Source of the DNA: Silene latifolia
Lineage: Eukaryota > Streptophyta > Magnoliopsida > Caryophyllales > Caryophyllaceae
NCBI RefSeq assembly: GCF_048544455.1
Contig: NC_133536.1
Location: 29,514,152 to 29,578,151, forward strand
Length of the DNA: 64,000 nucleotides
Reading direction: 5' to 3'
Shown piece by piece: positions 44,367 to 55,468 of the stretch. Below the pieces are notes generated by a model. It ran no database searches. It had not been told where the DNA came from and was given only the letters and a program-made list of their open reading frames with translations. The first letter of the stretch is position 1. Every line of letters begins with the position of its first letter. Position numbers and translations under genes: made by a program.

Positions 44367-47300
44367 TGTAATACCCCGTAATTTAGGAATGAATAATTAT
44401 TTTAGTAAATGTTTTTAATAAATTATTATTCGGAATCGTATTGTATTAATTAATAATAGGATATTATTCAGTTTGAATAGCGGTGAAACGGAAGAAAGGT
44501 ATCTATATTGATAAGGACATTATAGTAATAGTAATAATTTTAACATACAATATTATTATATTATTATATTATTATAATAGTTAGATTATTATGTTATTAT
44601 AATAGTTAGGTTAATATTTTATATTATATATTATGTATATGTATTATTATAATAGTTAGATTAGGAAAACCTAGTATTAATCCCTCCCTATTACCCCGTA
44701 TACTTTTAACCCAAAGAATAAAAACATGACAACGAAAAAAATAGAAAGAGGGACGGTATGGGCAAGAAAACAATAGAAACTCGTCGTCGTATACGCCGTC
44801 ATCAACCCAACTACCTTCTTGATTTCTTTTCATCGCCATTCATTCTTAATCAAGCAATGTACTATACTACTAATTGCCTTTGTATGTTATTAGTTTATGA
44901 ATAACAAACTAGGAAGTAAGTTCGTTTAAGGTGCAAATTTGAGGTCGGGTTCGGGTTTGTTAACTTTGAGTCGTCATTGGTTATCCTTGGTGTAATTCAG
45001 GTCGTATAGCGTGTCTTAGGTGACGGTTGTGGTTGTTTTATAATTGTTTTTAAGTCCTGGCCAGTAACAGCTCACGCAAATTTTTCCGAGTCGATTCCGG
45101 TACAATTTTGTTGGGGCAGTGTGCAATCGTTATGACTTCTTTTGGCCTGCAAATTTTGGGACATATTAGAATGATAAAGGGTTGTATAACGTTGGTTTTA
45201 TTTCATCAAATTATGGAGTTTTCTTGTGGTTTAGAACAGCTCTGTTTTGGGTTCGCTTTGGGTCGTCTTGAAGTGGAATTATGGGGGTGTCGTTGTTGCT
45301 TACTAGATTATCGTTGGGATGCACTTGAGGATGTTTGTATGACGTTTTAGAGTAATACTAAGGTCAGCGATGGGTCGATAATGGGGCTGGACCAAGAGGG
45401 GAGATACTCTGTTTTTCCGCCGATACGGCAAAGGTTCATGGTTGTTTCGGGGGCCGTTCTATTGTATGTGTCGGGTGTTGGTGGTCGTGTGTAAGATGAG
45501 TCGAGGATGAGCATGAATCTTGGAGCTGTGGTGGTGTATGGTTAGGGTGAAGGAGGCTGGTGTGATGGTGGGTTCGATGACGACTATTAGCTTGGCGGGT
45601 GAAATTAGTTCATAATGATCATATGACCATCATGTGGAGATGATAGTATAATTGTATGCTTTTAATATTATTTTAATTATAAAAGTGGGTTAGGTAATTA
45701 GTTAAGTAAGTCTAATCAAAGAGGTTAATATAATTAGCTAATGAAATCAAAGTATTGGTTAGCTTTAATTAATAATATACGAGTAATGAAATAATTAATT
45801 TGCTAGTTAATAATTAGTGTATCTTATATATATAAAACTGGGTTGAAACGCTGTGGATGCGCCACGTGTCAACCCAGCCTTAAATACACGTATTAATTAC
45901 AACTGAAATTAAATACAAACATAATAAATACTGTATAAATCTCAGCAAAATATTAATTATAGTTTAATAAATTTTATTATAAAATTTTATTAAATAATTA
46001 CGGTGATTTGATTCTAAATTTACTAAAAAGTTATTTTGTTAAAAATTCTAAAATGTAAATACTTACGTTCATTGTGAAAAATGCTTTCGATTGAGTATAA
46101 TTTTCATTATATTTATTGAAATATTTATTTTGATATGTAGTGATGATTAAAGTGAGTGCCTCACAATGTTTTACATCTACGTAAAAAAACATATTGAGAA
46201 AGTTATTAAACTTAGACTATTAAATACATTTAGAAAAATATATTTGGAAGAGTCATTTATATATTAAAAAAAAATTTAAAAAAAAATACTAAGAGATAAG
46301 TTTTTATAGTCTGAGAATGAAAAAAATTATATTGGACAAATTGAATACATATGAGATTTTGATAGGCAAATTGAATACATATGAGATTTTGATAGGTTTC
46401 AATAGTGTGATAACGAGTATGTGTACAAGTGTGTATGTACATAGTGATCGCGAGTGCATTTGAATAATCAAAACAAAAGTAATGATTATTAAGTAATATA
46501 GTATTATAAACGACATGAAAAAGTAGAAAACACGTTGCATTTTTCTTTAATATCTTTAATTAAATATGTATAAGTCAAATATAAAATATTAATTATGACC
46601 AACCAAATATTCCGTATTACTTTTAGTTAAATATTTTATATGTTATCTTTTAAATACTTTGAAGTTAAACATCAGAAAATAATATTTAAGAATGTTCAAC
46701 CTATTATATTTACAGGTAATAAACTCTTAAACATCATTATATATAATTGTTTAAAAAACAAACGGTGCAAATTTCTCATAGATATATTTGACACATATCA
46801 CATGACACAATCAAAACATTTGAATAACTTGAGTTTGAACTCTATATATTTGATAGATAAATGTCACATGTTATACATAAACAATTAAAAATTACATAAA
46901 ATTATGTTCACATCATTTGAATAAATATTAATTGATTTGAGACATAAAGTATCATGAAATGATATAATTTGAGAACTTATTGTTGATTGTTGTATTATTC
47001 AAATAAATTTTATTTTGATTAATATGATATTTCACCAGTCACAAATTTATTTATAAAACATTGATCATGCATAATTAATTATCACTTATTAGTTTTAATT
47101 AAAACTCTTATGTATTTTATTTTTAAACATTGAAGTTAAAGCTAAAAATATTAAATTTGAGAAAAAATTATTTATAAGAGAAAATATTGAAGGTCATATA
47201 TGAATTACATAATTTTTCTTCAATTATAAATTTATAATCATAAAATATTAAAACAGGCCGCGTGAAGCGCGAGATCCTACCTAGTGTTATTATAATTGTA

Positions 47301-48259
47301 GATTTCGGCGTTGTAAAAGATGACTATTAATTTGGCCCGTGCGCGCGAATTTGCGAAAAGGTAGGATAACTACTCAACTGAATGCTTTAATGTATATCTG
47401 TTATTTGAATGGCATTTTGTGCTAGAATATATGTTGGATGGATTTAAGCCTTTGGCTGGTTGGTTTATTTATGATGGATGATTATTGTTATTAAATTGGT
47501 TATTCAGTTTAATACTGGCAGACATCCCTTCGTGGTGATGTAGATCATTATTGAGGTTGCATACTTTGGCATAGCATTTCATTTGTTATTCTGGTTATCT
47601 TGGCAGACGTTGTGGTAAGAGCCTTCGGGTGGCGTATTTCAGATTTATTCTGGCTGACAGTGTTTATATACCTTCGTGGTGGTGTAAGGCCTCATGCTTG
47701 TTCTGCAGACTTGTCTCTGGGTGTCCTCAGGTTTACCCTGGTTACTCAACTTCGGGTTGAGGCTATCCCGGGCCAAGGATTGGCGGGATGAATGGGTGTT
47801 TTGGGTGATGAGATTAATTATATTGGGATCGGCGTTTCTTATAATGCATATTCATTGTGTTCATCTTACTTCTGTTGTGGTGGTTATTCTACTCAGCCTC
47901 ATGGTTGACAGTGTATTCGTGATACCTGTGATGAACCATAAATGGGAAGCAGACTTGCAGGTGCTTAAGATTAGCTGACTTGGGAGCTTATGGGGGTGTG
48001 TGAGGACTCGGCCAGTTACTTAGAAGTCTAGACCATTTAGCTAATTAATCACTTGTTTATTTCCGCTGCGAGTTGTATTAAGTTTTATATTTAGTTTTAA
48101 TTGGGTTAAGTTGTAAAAAAATGTAATCACTAAATTGTATTTAAAGTACTTTGGTTTGTTTTACTTTGTTATTCACTACCTCGGGAAACCGAGATGGTAA
48201 CAGTCCTATTTATTTGGGGATGTCTTACTAAAGGTTCCTTAATAAATGGGGGTGTTACA
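44367..48259 (+). mobile_element. Solo LTR of the 2.43 kb chromovirus family
   Basis: It starts TGTAATACCCCG and ends GGGGGTGTTACA, with TSD TCTAC at 44362-44366 and 48260-48264. Removing the Helitron leaves 2430 bp, the family length. The right end holds the shared phrase 'tacctcgggaaaccgagatgg'. Its orientation is opposite to elements A and B. There is no internal region, so it is a solo LTR. Confidence 0.9.
45822..47284 (+). mobile_element. Non-autonomous Helitron
   Basis: It starts TCTTATATATATAAAACTGG after an A and ends CCTACCTAG before a T. A short hairpin (CGCGTGAAGCGCG) lies 11 bases before the end: the Helitron 5'-TC, 3' hairpin, CTAG and A/T insertion rules are all met. 1463 bp, very AT-rich, with no Rep/helicase. 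Its removal restores the LTR to the family length, which independently confirms the borders. A perfect 30 bp class direct repeat (aattgaatacatatgagattttgatagg) occurs near 46336-46397. Confidence 0.88.
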
Positions 48260-49657
48260 TCTACTTTGGTTTGTCTTGTATTAATTGCAGGAATGAGCTG
48301 GAGAGGAGCATAATCGAGCCTTAACCTGTCCCGTGTGCATGCATTTTAAAGATAGAAGAATTGGAGCCCGCAAATTATCACCTAGGGATGCGTGAAGTGG
48401 TTTTGGAAGACGTTTTGAGTTCATCCACGCTTATACGGTGATACTATGCTCGATTGATTAAGTTAGCTATTGAATCTGGTCGATCGAGTAGTTTTTTATG
48501 CTGGAAGACCTCGATCGAGTATTTGCTTTACTCAATCGAGAGGAGTAATTGCTGTGTTCCTTGATCGAGTACTTTAATCACTCGATTGAGGTGTTTGACC
48601 CTTATTGTTCTCGATCGAGTCATTAATTTCTACTAGATCGAGAGGTTTTGACTATTACGCAATCTTTTAGTTTTATCTTTCAGATATTTTATTTGGTATC
48701 TTAGAATAAGTAAGGAGAAAGAGGATAACGACTGATTTATCTCTTCTTTTGGCACTTTACTCCTTAGACCTAAAACCTCAATTGCTTGGAATGACTTTGT
48801 ATTCGGTACTTTCGATCTTTAATTTGTTGATCAATGATTATTGCAATTAGTATTCTTGTTTTCACCTCTTTCCTTTATTGCTCTTTTTCTTGTTTCTTTA
48901 GTAATTAATTATCATGTTCAATTTATTTGTTTTGTTTGTTATTATGGAGTCCTCAATTTTCATTATGCATAGCTAATGTCCCTATGCTAGGACATAAGGG
49001 GAGCCATGGTAATTAGGAAGACATGATTAGGTGATTAGGCATGGCTAGAATTAGGTTTGTGTTGTTAATCACTGCATTTAATAGCAATTAGCTGTTTGAG
49101 TCAGCGCATTTAGTTAGTTGATTTGATACGCCTCGACCTCGATCGGAAGATTGGAAGGGGTGAGATCTGTAGTGAACATTAGGACATTCTAACGAGGGTG
49201 GAAACTAAGTTAGTAATGTTTTAGGGCGAATAGCGGACCGGAAGGACCTTTTCACTACCCTGCAGACTGAGTTCAAGCTGACCTTTGACCCTAGATTTGA
49301 TCTCTAGAAAACCATGGTGAATCGACTGTCCTAATTGTTTCTCTCATTTTGGTAATTTCATTATTATTTATCGCTTGTTCTTTATTGTTTATCTCTCTTT
49401 ATCTCCATAGTTTAGAATCAACAATCAACCCCTCAAGAAATGGTTACTTAGACAAACTTAGTTTAGCTTATATTATTCCCATCTCCATGTGGAATCGATA
49501 CCCGACTGCCTCTACTACATTTTATAGAGACCGGTTGGTTTTATTTTTGATAGGGTTGCGACAGCCGTGTCAAGCGGAGTTCCATTCCCTCTCATTTTTC
49601 GCCTAAGTTTGGTTGTTTCGCTATAAATTTGGGTGCTTGAAAGTTGAGATTTATCAG

Positions 49658-50785
49658 GTTTTTTAATTAAGGATAGAGTTTGATATATGTATTATTATGT
49701 TCGTTAGGGGCCAACTTTTTATAAGAGCACTTTATTGTTGATTTGGTGAAGATTTTCCTCAAAGGTAGAGACTTTCTCTACTCGCCGAAAATACAGAGAT
49801 GTTATAACCAATATACAAAGCTCCAAAGTAGAACTGTAACTAAACTATAGTTTACAATTCTACAGCGGAAGCAATTTACACAATAGGACTTCTAAGGACT
49901 CCAGTTGTACTTCCGACTCTAAATGATTCTGCAACTGTACCCAAAATAATAAAGGAGTACGGGTTCCAGAGGGAGAACGACCCAAAACAGAAGAAGTCAC
50001 CAAAGTTGAGTCTTAAGAAAATAAGAAACAATGATAAGTTTACAAAAAATATTCTAAATTAATAAAGCTCAAAACGAGTGTGAGAACATAATTATATATC
50101 AAAGCCAGCATTATCGTAAATCCAATAACAATTATCAAACCAGTCAAAATCCAAAACTTTCACCACCTGTGTGCCAAGGTTATACCCTTAACACGGTCTA
50201 GAGGCACCATCTGTGCTTTATCAGACTCATAATAGTGCGCACCTCTCACATTTGGACAGTCGGTAGGATGAGTCTGACAAAGGAGAAAGGTCTAACTACC
50301 TAGCGAGTGAGGGCCAGGCAATTCCCACCCAAATGAAACTCGGGCCAAGAGTTTAGTTTTTGGGACGTAATCCCAGGAGCGTCTCAGACGACCTTAAACC
50401 TTCTAGACCGGAAAAACACCAAATTTCCAAAACGGCTTGAGCCGAAACTATTTCCAATAAGTGATGACCCACTGTCACAAAAGCAAACATTCAAAGTTTA
50501 AAAGTTAAATTTCCAAAACGGCTTGAGCCGAAATCAAAATATTATAGAAAAATGTTTAAACATTAAACCGAAGATGCTCTTAACTTAAATTTGAAAAGGG
50601 TAAAAGTCCGTACATCAGAAAGCAAATTGCACATATTGAATGTCTGTATATAATGTAGCTCTTCACAACGAACTTGACGTGTAGATATTAACATTAATAA
50701 CAATAATTTAATTATTACTATATACTTGTACCACGCCAAAAACAATACACTAATAGCATTAACCTCTCCAAAGTCAATGTTTTAT
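49658..50785. other. Decayed repeat, probably LTR sequence
   Basis: No gene. The phrase 'acagcggaag' near 49862 and general wording resemble the minus-oriented LTRs of the chromovirus group. Two copies of 'tttccaaaacggcttgagcc' occur at 50426 and 50512. No clear ends. Confidence 0.4.
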
Positions 50786-50835
50786 CTAACTAGTTGTTGC
50801 TCCGCGCCCGGGTGCTTTCCTGGGCGCGGTGTTCC
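50786..50835 (-). mobile_element. Helitron 3' terminus (minus strand)
   Basis: Read on the minus strand, a GC-rich hairpin (GCGCCC...GGGCGC, 50800-50826) is followed by GGAGCAACAACTAG and then T, the classic 3' end. The 5' end was not found. A second, weaker end of the same type (GCAACAACTAGC, 51087-51074 minus) lies 0.29 kb away, so one may have truncated the other. Confidence 0.6.
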
Positions 50836-51034
50836 AATTTGGTCAATCTTGTAGACGTTCTCATTAGAAATTACGATAGAACAAATGAAAAGTATGACTA
50901 ACATTTGCAAGGAATATAGTTCATATAAATCGTGTGATTCAAAGATTTCCAATAAAACACGTTATCATTTCTATATTATAAAGAGATTTGGGCTATCAAT
51001 TAGACACAATTATACAAACACAATTAGAACTGGT

Positions 51035-51470
51035 TGGTATATGCGTATAGCTCATGTGAATTCGTATTATAATTAGCGCTAGTTGTTGCTCTGCGGCCTA
51101 CCAGGAATAAGAAAAAAAAGCAGGAAATATGGAAACATAAAAGGAATTGGTCCATGTACTCACCCAAATGGTGGACCATGCATAATAGTCATTACAAAGC
51201 TGGAGAAAATGTTTGAAAACACGAGTTTGCCAAGAAGCCTTACTAAAATACTCAAAAACATTTTTCTTGGCGGTCAATGACACTAAGCCACATTTTTTTG
51301 GTAAACAGAACCAAAGAGTGAGATAACACCACGAGAGTAGGAGTGAAACTAAAATACATTTGGTCAAATGTCAAAGACGACCACGGAGCCCAAACAATAT
51401 TATGCACGGTTTATATGCATGTACCATCCCGTTCTTTTTGGTTGCTCTCGTGAGCTATACGCATATACCA
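51035..51470. repeat. 20 bp perfect inverted repeat, 396 bp apart
   Basis: TGGTATATGCGTATAGCTCA at 51035-51054 and its reverse complement at 51451-51470. Outside these 20 bases the flanks do not match. It may be a decayed MITE or a captured motif; no target duplication was seen. Confidence 0.6.
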
Positions 51471-53635
51471 TCCGGACCACTGAAATATCTTACCAAATAG
51501 GAGTTCTTGTGATGCAATAAACTGCATCATCATAATATTCATTAACTTTCCAACACCAAATGATTTATCACATATTCCAGTCGTATTTCAACCACCAATT
51601 AGCAGATAAACATGCTGCTCCAGATCTCGCCATAGTGCAGATACCCAGTATCTGTCGAGTCTCCAACAAACACCCAATGATTATCGGACTGCAACATGCT
51701 TAGGAATCACAGCGTTTAATCGACAGTTTCGTATAATTATACGTCGGAAAACTTAAAACAATTTCGAAAACAAAATCATTCAAAACTTTTCAAAAGTACC
51801 TGGAGTGTTTAATGCACGACGGTGGGGTCACAATGACACTAACTAGAGTCAAAAGCGATACCAGACCAAAAACCGACTTAACAATTCAAATCCCAACTCC
51901 AACAACGAGTCAAACCGAGTCAAACACAACAAACAAATTTCTCAAAACTTCCATCTTAAGTATTCCCAGAATTCTTAGCTTGTTGGTCAAGTACAAATCA
52001 TGATATCCAAAACCTAGGATAGAACAAATCATGATTTCAATTGCGTGATTGTGACAAGACAGCTCGAAGACCCGCGAAATGGCTCGCGCTTTTTCGAGTA
52101 GCCCATGCGGCCACGTCGCTCAAAACACAAACAACCACCCATTTTTCTATATATACCCCTCAAATGCCACCATTTGAAGGTACGCGAGTGTCCACCTCCT
52201 CATTTCTCCCTTAAAATTCTCGACTCGACTTCTTAAGTCACAAACCGACACGTGTTTTCGATCTACCGATCAAAAATACAAGCCATACACATTGTTTGGA
52301 ACCGTCATCGTGCATTAAATTACTTGATCGACCATCTCGACCAACTACACTATCACCAAATTAAACAAAACACTCTTTTATATTGCTAAAACGGTTTTCA
52401 AACCGAGTTTTCTGACCAAATAAGTTGATACACTTTCGTCGATTTCTCGTCTCAAGCCTAGCATGTAAGTATGAGGGTGTAAAAATTCTCTTCTTTTATG
52501 TTTTTCATATTTTTTATAACTAAAACATGCATAACATGCATAACGTGTTTCAAATTTAGGTTAGATGGGCCAAAACCGGATTTTGGCCGGAGACAAAGGC
52601 TGCTTGCATAACAGTGAGGCTTACGCCTCAATGCCCTCCCAGGCCTTATTCCAGCCGTGTTTGGTCTCATCTTTCCTTTTTATTTCATTTTTTTATTTGC
52701 AATCGGTTTTTCCATTTCAAATTCGTTTTCATGATAAACTTTTAACCATAAAACAGTTTCACCCTTGGTTCCTCCTACCATGACAGTTTAATCCATGTTT
52801 TGGTGATAATATTTGGTTAATTACATTTTAAAAAATATTTTAAAACCTTTTATTTCATTTCTTTACATTTCAAGACAAACACATTAGTCATAAATACAAG
52901 GTCATCCTTGGTTCCACATACCATGTTAGTTTTTAACCCGAGTACGATGATAAACATTGACTAATCACAAACAAATGAACTTAAAACAACTAGTTCATAA
53001 TCATTTTGAAAACTACTCATGTCAAGTTTTCAAAACCGAACCCGACATCGAATATTGTCAATACAATGATGATTATTCAAGTCTCGTTCCTTACATTGAC
53101 ACAAAAGCGGTCTAAACGACCTTTTTCAAACCAAGATGGGTTCAAACACCCTCTTTTCAAACCATTTTACAAACATTTTAACAGTCAGAAGACGTCCCTT
53201 GAACAGTCTGCTGACTCGCGCCTAAAGGCCAATCATTTTCCAATTTTCAAACCAGGACAGGCATGTTTGCATCGCTTGACGGCTCGCGCCTCAATAGGTT
53301 GCCTGATGTAAACCCTGTTTCCTTTCTAGCACTTATCTAGGACGATCTCGACTTCGGTTAACCCGAATACAAGACAAGTCAAATGACAAATCTGCCCCCC
53401 CCCTTTACATCATATTTGCAAAACACCTTACTAAGACGAATAGATCATGTTATGCACCATAAACCTAACTCGGTAAATGGATGTTTAATTTCCGTCTTGC
53501 ATCTATTTTTAAGGGCCAAAAAAGAAAATTTAGCTTTTAAGAAACTATTTTCAGCTTTTAATTAATTATGTGTTTGGTCAATTTGTATTTTTTTAGCAAG
53601 AAAACTATGAAAAAAACTATGCTAAACACACACTT
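51471..53635. other. Repeat-like region without genes
   Basis: No coding frame with recognised motifs. A TATA-like CTATATATACCCC at 52149 with downstream splice-donor-like gtaagt (52465) would fit an LTR promoter and leader. Short phrases recur ('ctcgcgcctNaa' at 53216 and 53283). The class is unassigned. Confidence 0.35.
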
Positions 53636-53751
53636 TGTAATACTCCGTATTTTATAATTATATAAATAATATTATATTATATTTTATATGAATTATGTAT
53701 GAGACGGAATAATAATAATAACAACAATAATAATAATAATAATAATAAGAG
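53636..53751 (+). repeat. Start of another 2.43 kb-type LTR, cut by the LINE
   Basis: TGTAATACTCCGTATTTTATAA is the family start. The sequence then runs into an (AAT)n stretch and is interrupted at 53752. It may resume at 58951, but the right end was not found. Confidence 0.45.
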
Positions 53752-53821
53752 TTGTGTTTAGAGAGAAATTTTCTCTCTCTAGAAAAGGCGATCTCCATTG
53801 TTGCTCGTCGTTCTAGCTCGC

Positions 53822-55468
53822 ATGGCTCGCGGAAGAGGTCGACCCCCCAAAGGAAGACCGCCATTGGATAGCTCGTCTCAATCCGCTCCTTCTCATACCA
53901 CTTTCATGGATAATTCTGATCAATCCTCGGAGAATTGTCAAACCCAGGTGAATTCTCCTCGTTCCCCTGTTCTTCTCAGTGATTTTGTTGATACTGCGGT
54001 TCATAATTCTGCGCGTAAAACTCACTCTTCCCCTACTCCTTCTTCAACTTTAGTGGTTAATACTTCTTCCATTGCTCCAAATTCCGCCATTGTTGCGAAC
54101 AATTTGAGCTCTACTAAGGAATCCCCTGTTATTGTAACTGATACGGTTGTCTCTGCTAGTGCTACTGTTACTGACACCCCTGTTGTCGTTGAACCTGTTG
54201 TTGTTACTAATGTCGCCCCTAATTCTGAGGACTCTGTTGTTACGTCAAAACCAAACCTAGGTTTTGGGGAAAACAACCCTAGGAAATGGAATGATGTTGT
54301 TAAAGGACCTAGTCAATTGGGTATGTCCTTATTCTTTGATGAACATAGCAAGAACTCTACTGAAATTGAGGTCAATCTTGAGGATTTCCAAGGGGAATTG
54401 GATTATTGGAAGTATACTTTAATGGGGAACTTCCTTGGGTCTAAGCCTAACCTAAAGCAAGTTCAAGATTTTGCCCAAAAAGCTTGGAAGCAGATTGCTT
54501 CTCCAGTAGTCCAATACTACAGGAAGGGGTGGTTCAGCTTCAGGTTCACCACTCAAGAGGATATGAACAATGTTCTTAGGGAGGGTCCTTGGAAACTGGG
54601 ATCAAGCTCTCTCATTCTAAAGCAATGGTATCCTAACTTCTCTATGGAAATGGATAAGGTCTCCACTGTTCCTATTTGGGTCTTGTTTCCTGGCTTGGAA
54701 CCATTTCTCTGGTCTGAATCTGTGCTAAGCAAGATGGCTAGCAAGATTGGGAAACCTCTATTTGCTGATCTCAATACCACTTGTAAGACTAAACTGTCCT
54801 TTGCAAGGATCCTTGTTGAGGCTGATGTTTCTGCCACTTTACCTGATGAAATTGTTCTAAATACACCTTTTCATGGCCAAACTGTTCAGAGAATCATCTA
54901 TGAATGGCTTCCTTTCCACTGTTCAGGGTGTGGGAAGTTACGGCATAAACTCAGCAGCTGTAAATGGCACCAACCTACTAGTAGTGATCCTAAGAAGGTG
55001 TATAAGGCTAAGCCCTCTACTAACCCTATCCCCCCTAGTGTACCACAGCCTGAGGTTGAGTTGGGCTCAGTATGCCATGAGCTAGGTGGTACCTCAGATG
55101 GTCAGATAGAGGATGCTACTCCTGAGCATGTCCAGGATCAATCAGTGCATCTAGCTGGTTCCTCACATGTTCTGGGTGATGGCTCCTCTTCCCTGACTAC
55201 TGAAATGCACTCAGAATGCCATGTGCTAGGCTCACACTCTCCTCAAAGCATGCTTTGTAGCCCTAGGGTGGTGGATAGGAGGTCTCGAATTGCCAAGAAG
55301 AGAGATCAGATGCGAGGCCGAACACAAAGTGATAACCATAGTGATGTTCCTCTTACTGAGAACAGATTTGATTCTCTTAGTGTTAATAATGAGCACTCTG
55401 ATGCTACTCTAGTGGATAAGGAGCCCCCTGATAAAATTTCTCATGAAGATCAGCTCCTGGAACATTAG
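53822..55468 (+). CDS. LINE ORF1, RNA-binding protein (DUF4283, zinc knuckle)
   Basis: 548 codons. I chose the ATG at 53822 (MARGRGRPPKGRPPLD) rather than a non-ATG start upstream. The basic N-terminus resembles an AT-hook (RGRPPKGR). A Ser/Thr/Val-rich linker follows. The DUF4283-type region is at about residues 190-330 (ELDYWKYTLMGNFLGSKPN, WFSFRFTTQEDM, GPWKLG, IPIWVLFPGL-like PIWVLFPGLEP). A CCHC knuckle CSGCGKLRHKLSSC starts at residue 367. The C-terminal tail is acidic. Plant L1 ORF1 proteins of this plan bind element RNA and form the RNP. No stop or shift is seen. It overlaps ORF2 by 26 bp in another frame. Confidence 0.88.
   Translation: MARGRGRPPKGRPPLDSSSQSAPSHTTFMDNSDQSSENCQTQVNSPRSPVLLSDFVDTAVHNSARKTHSSPTPSSTLVVNTSSIAPNSAIVANNLSSTKESPVIVTDTVVSASATVTDTPVVVEPVVVTNVAPNSEDSVVTSKPNLGFGENNPRKWNDVVKGPSQLGMSLFFDEHSKNSTEIEVNLEDFQGELDYWKYTLMGNFLGSKPNLKQVQDFAQKAWKQIASPVVQYYRKGWFSFRFTTQEDMNNVLREGPWKLGSSSLILKQWYPNFSMEMDKVSTVPIWVLFPGLEPFLWSESVLSKMASKIGKPLFADLNTTCKTKLSFARILVEADVSATLPDEIVLNTPFHGQTVQRIIYEWLPFHCSGCGKLRHKLSSCKWHQPTSSDPKKVYKAKPSTNPIPPSVPQPEVELGSVCHELGGTSDGQIEDATPEHVQDQSVHLAGSSHVLGDGSSSLTTEMHSECHVLGSHSPQSMLCSPRVVDRRSRIAKKRDQMRGRTQSDNHSDVPLTENRFDSLSVNNEHSDATLVDKEPPDKISHEDQLLEH

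Larger units (their letters stand above)
44269..49657 (+). repeat. Tat/Athila-type LTR remnant, interrupted
   Basis: It starts TGATGCGTGCATTTTATATA, breaks at 44366, resumes at 48265 after the solo LTR, and ends near ATTTATCA (49657). The wording 'ctccatgtggaatcgatacc' near the end resembles Athila/Tat LTRs. It contains several CTCGATCGAG palindromes at 48478-48640. No matching target duplication was found, so the borders are approximate. Net length is about 1.5 kb, with no coding part. Confidence 0.45.

Noticed and set aside
47600..47978. Two overlapping plus-strand frames as possible genes
   Set aside because: They lie inside the solo LTR. The same sequence occurs inverted in the 61347-63998 LTR, and there is no protein motif.
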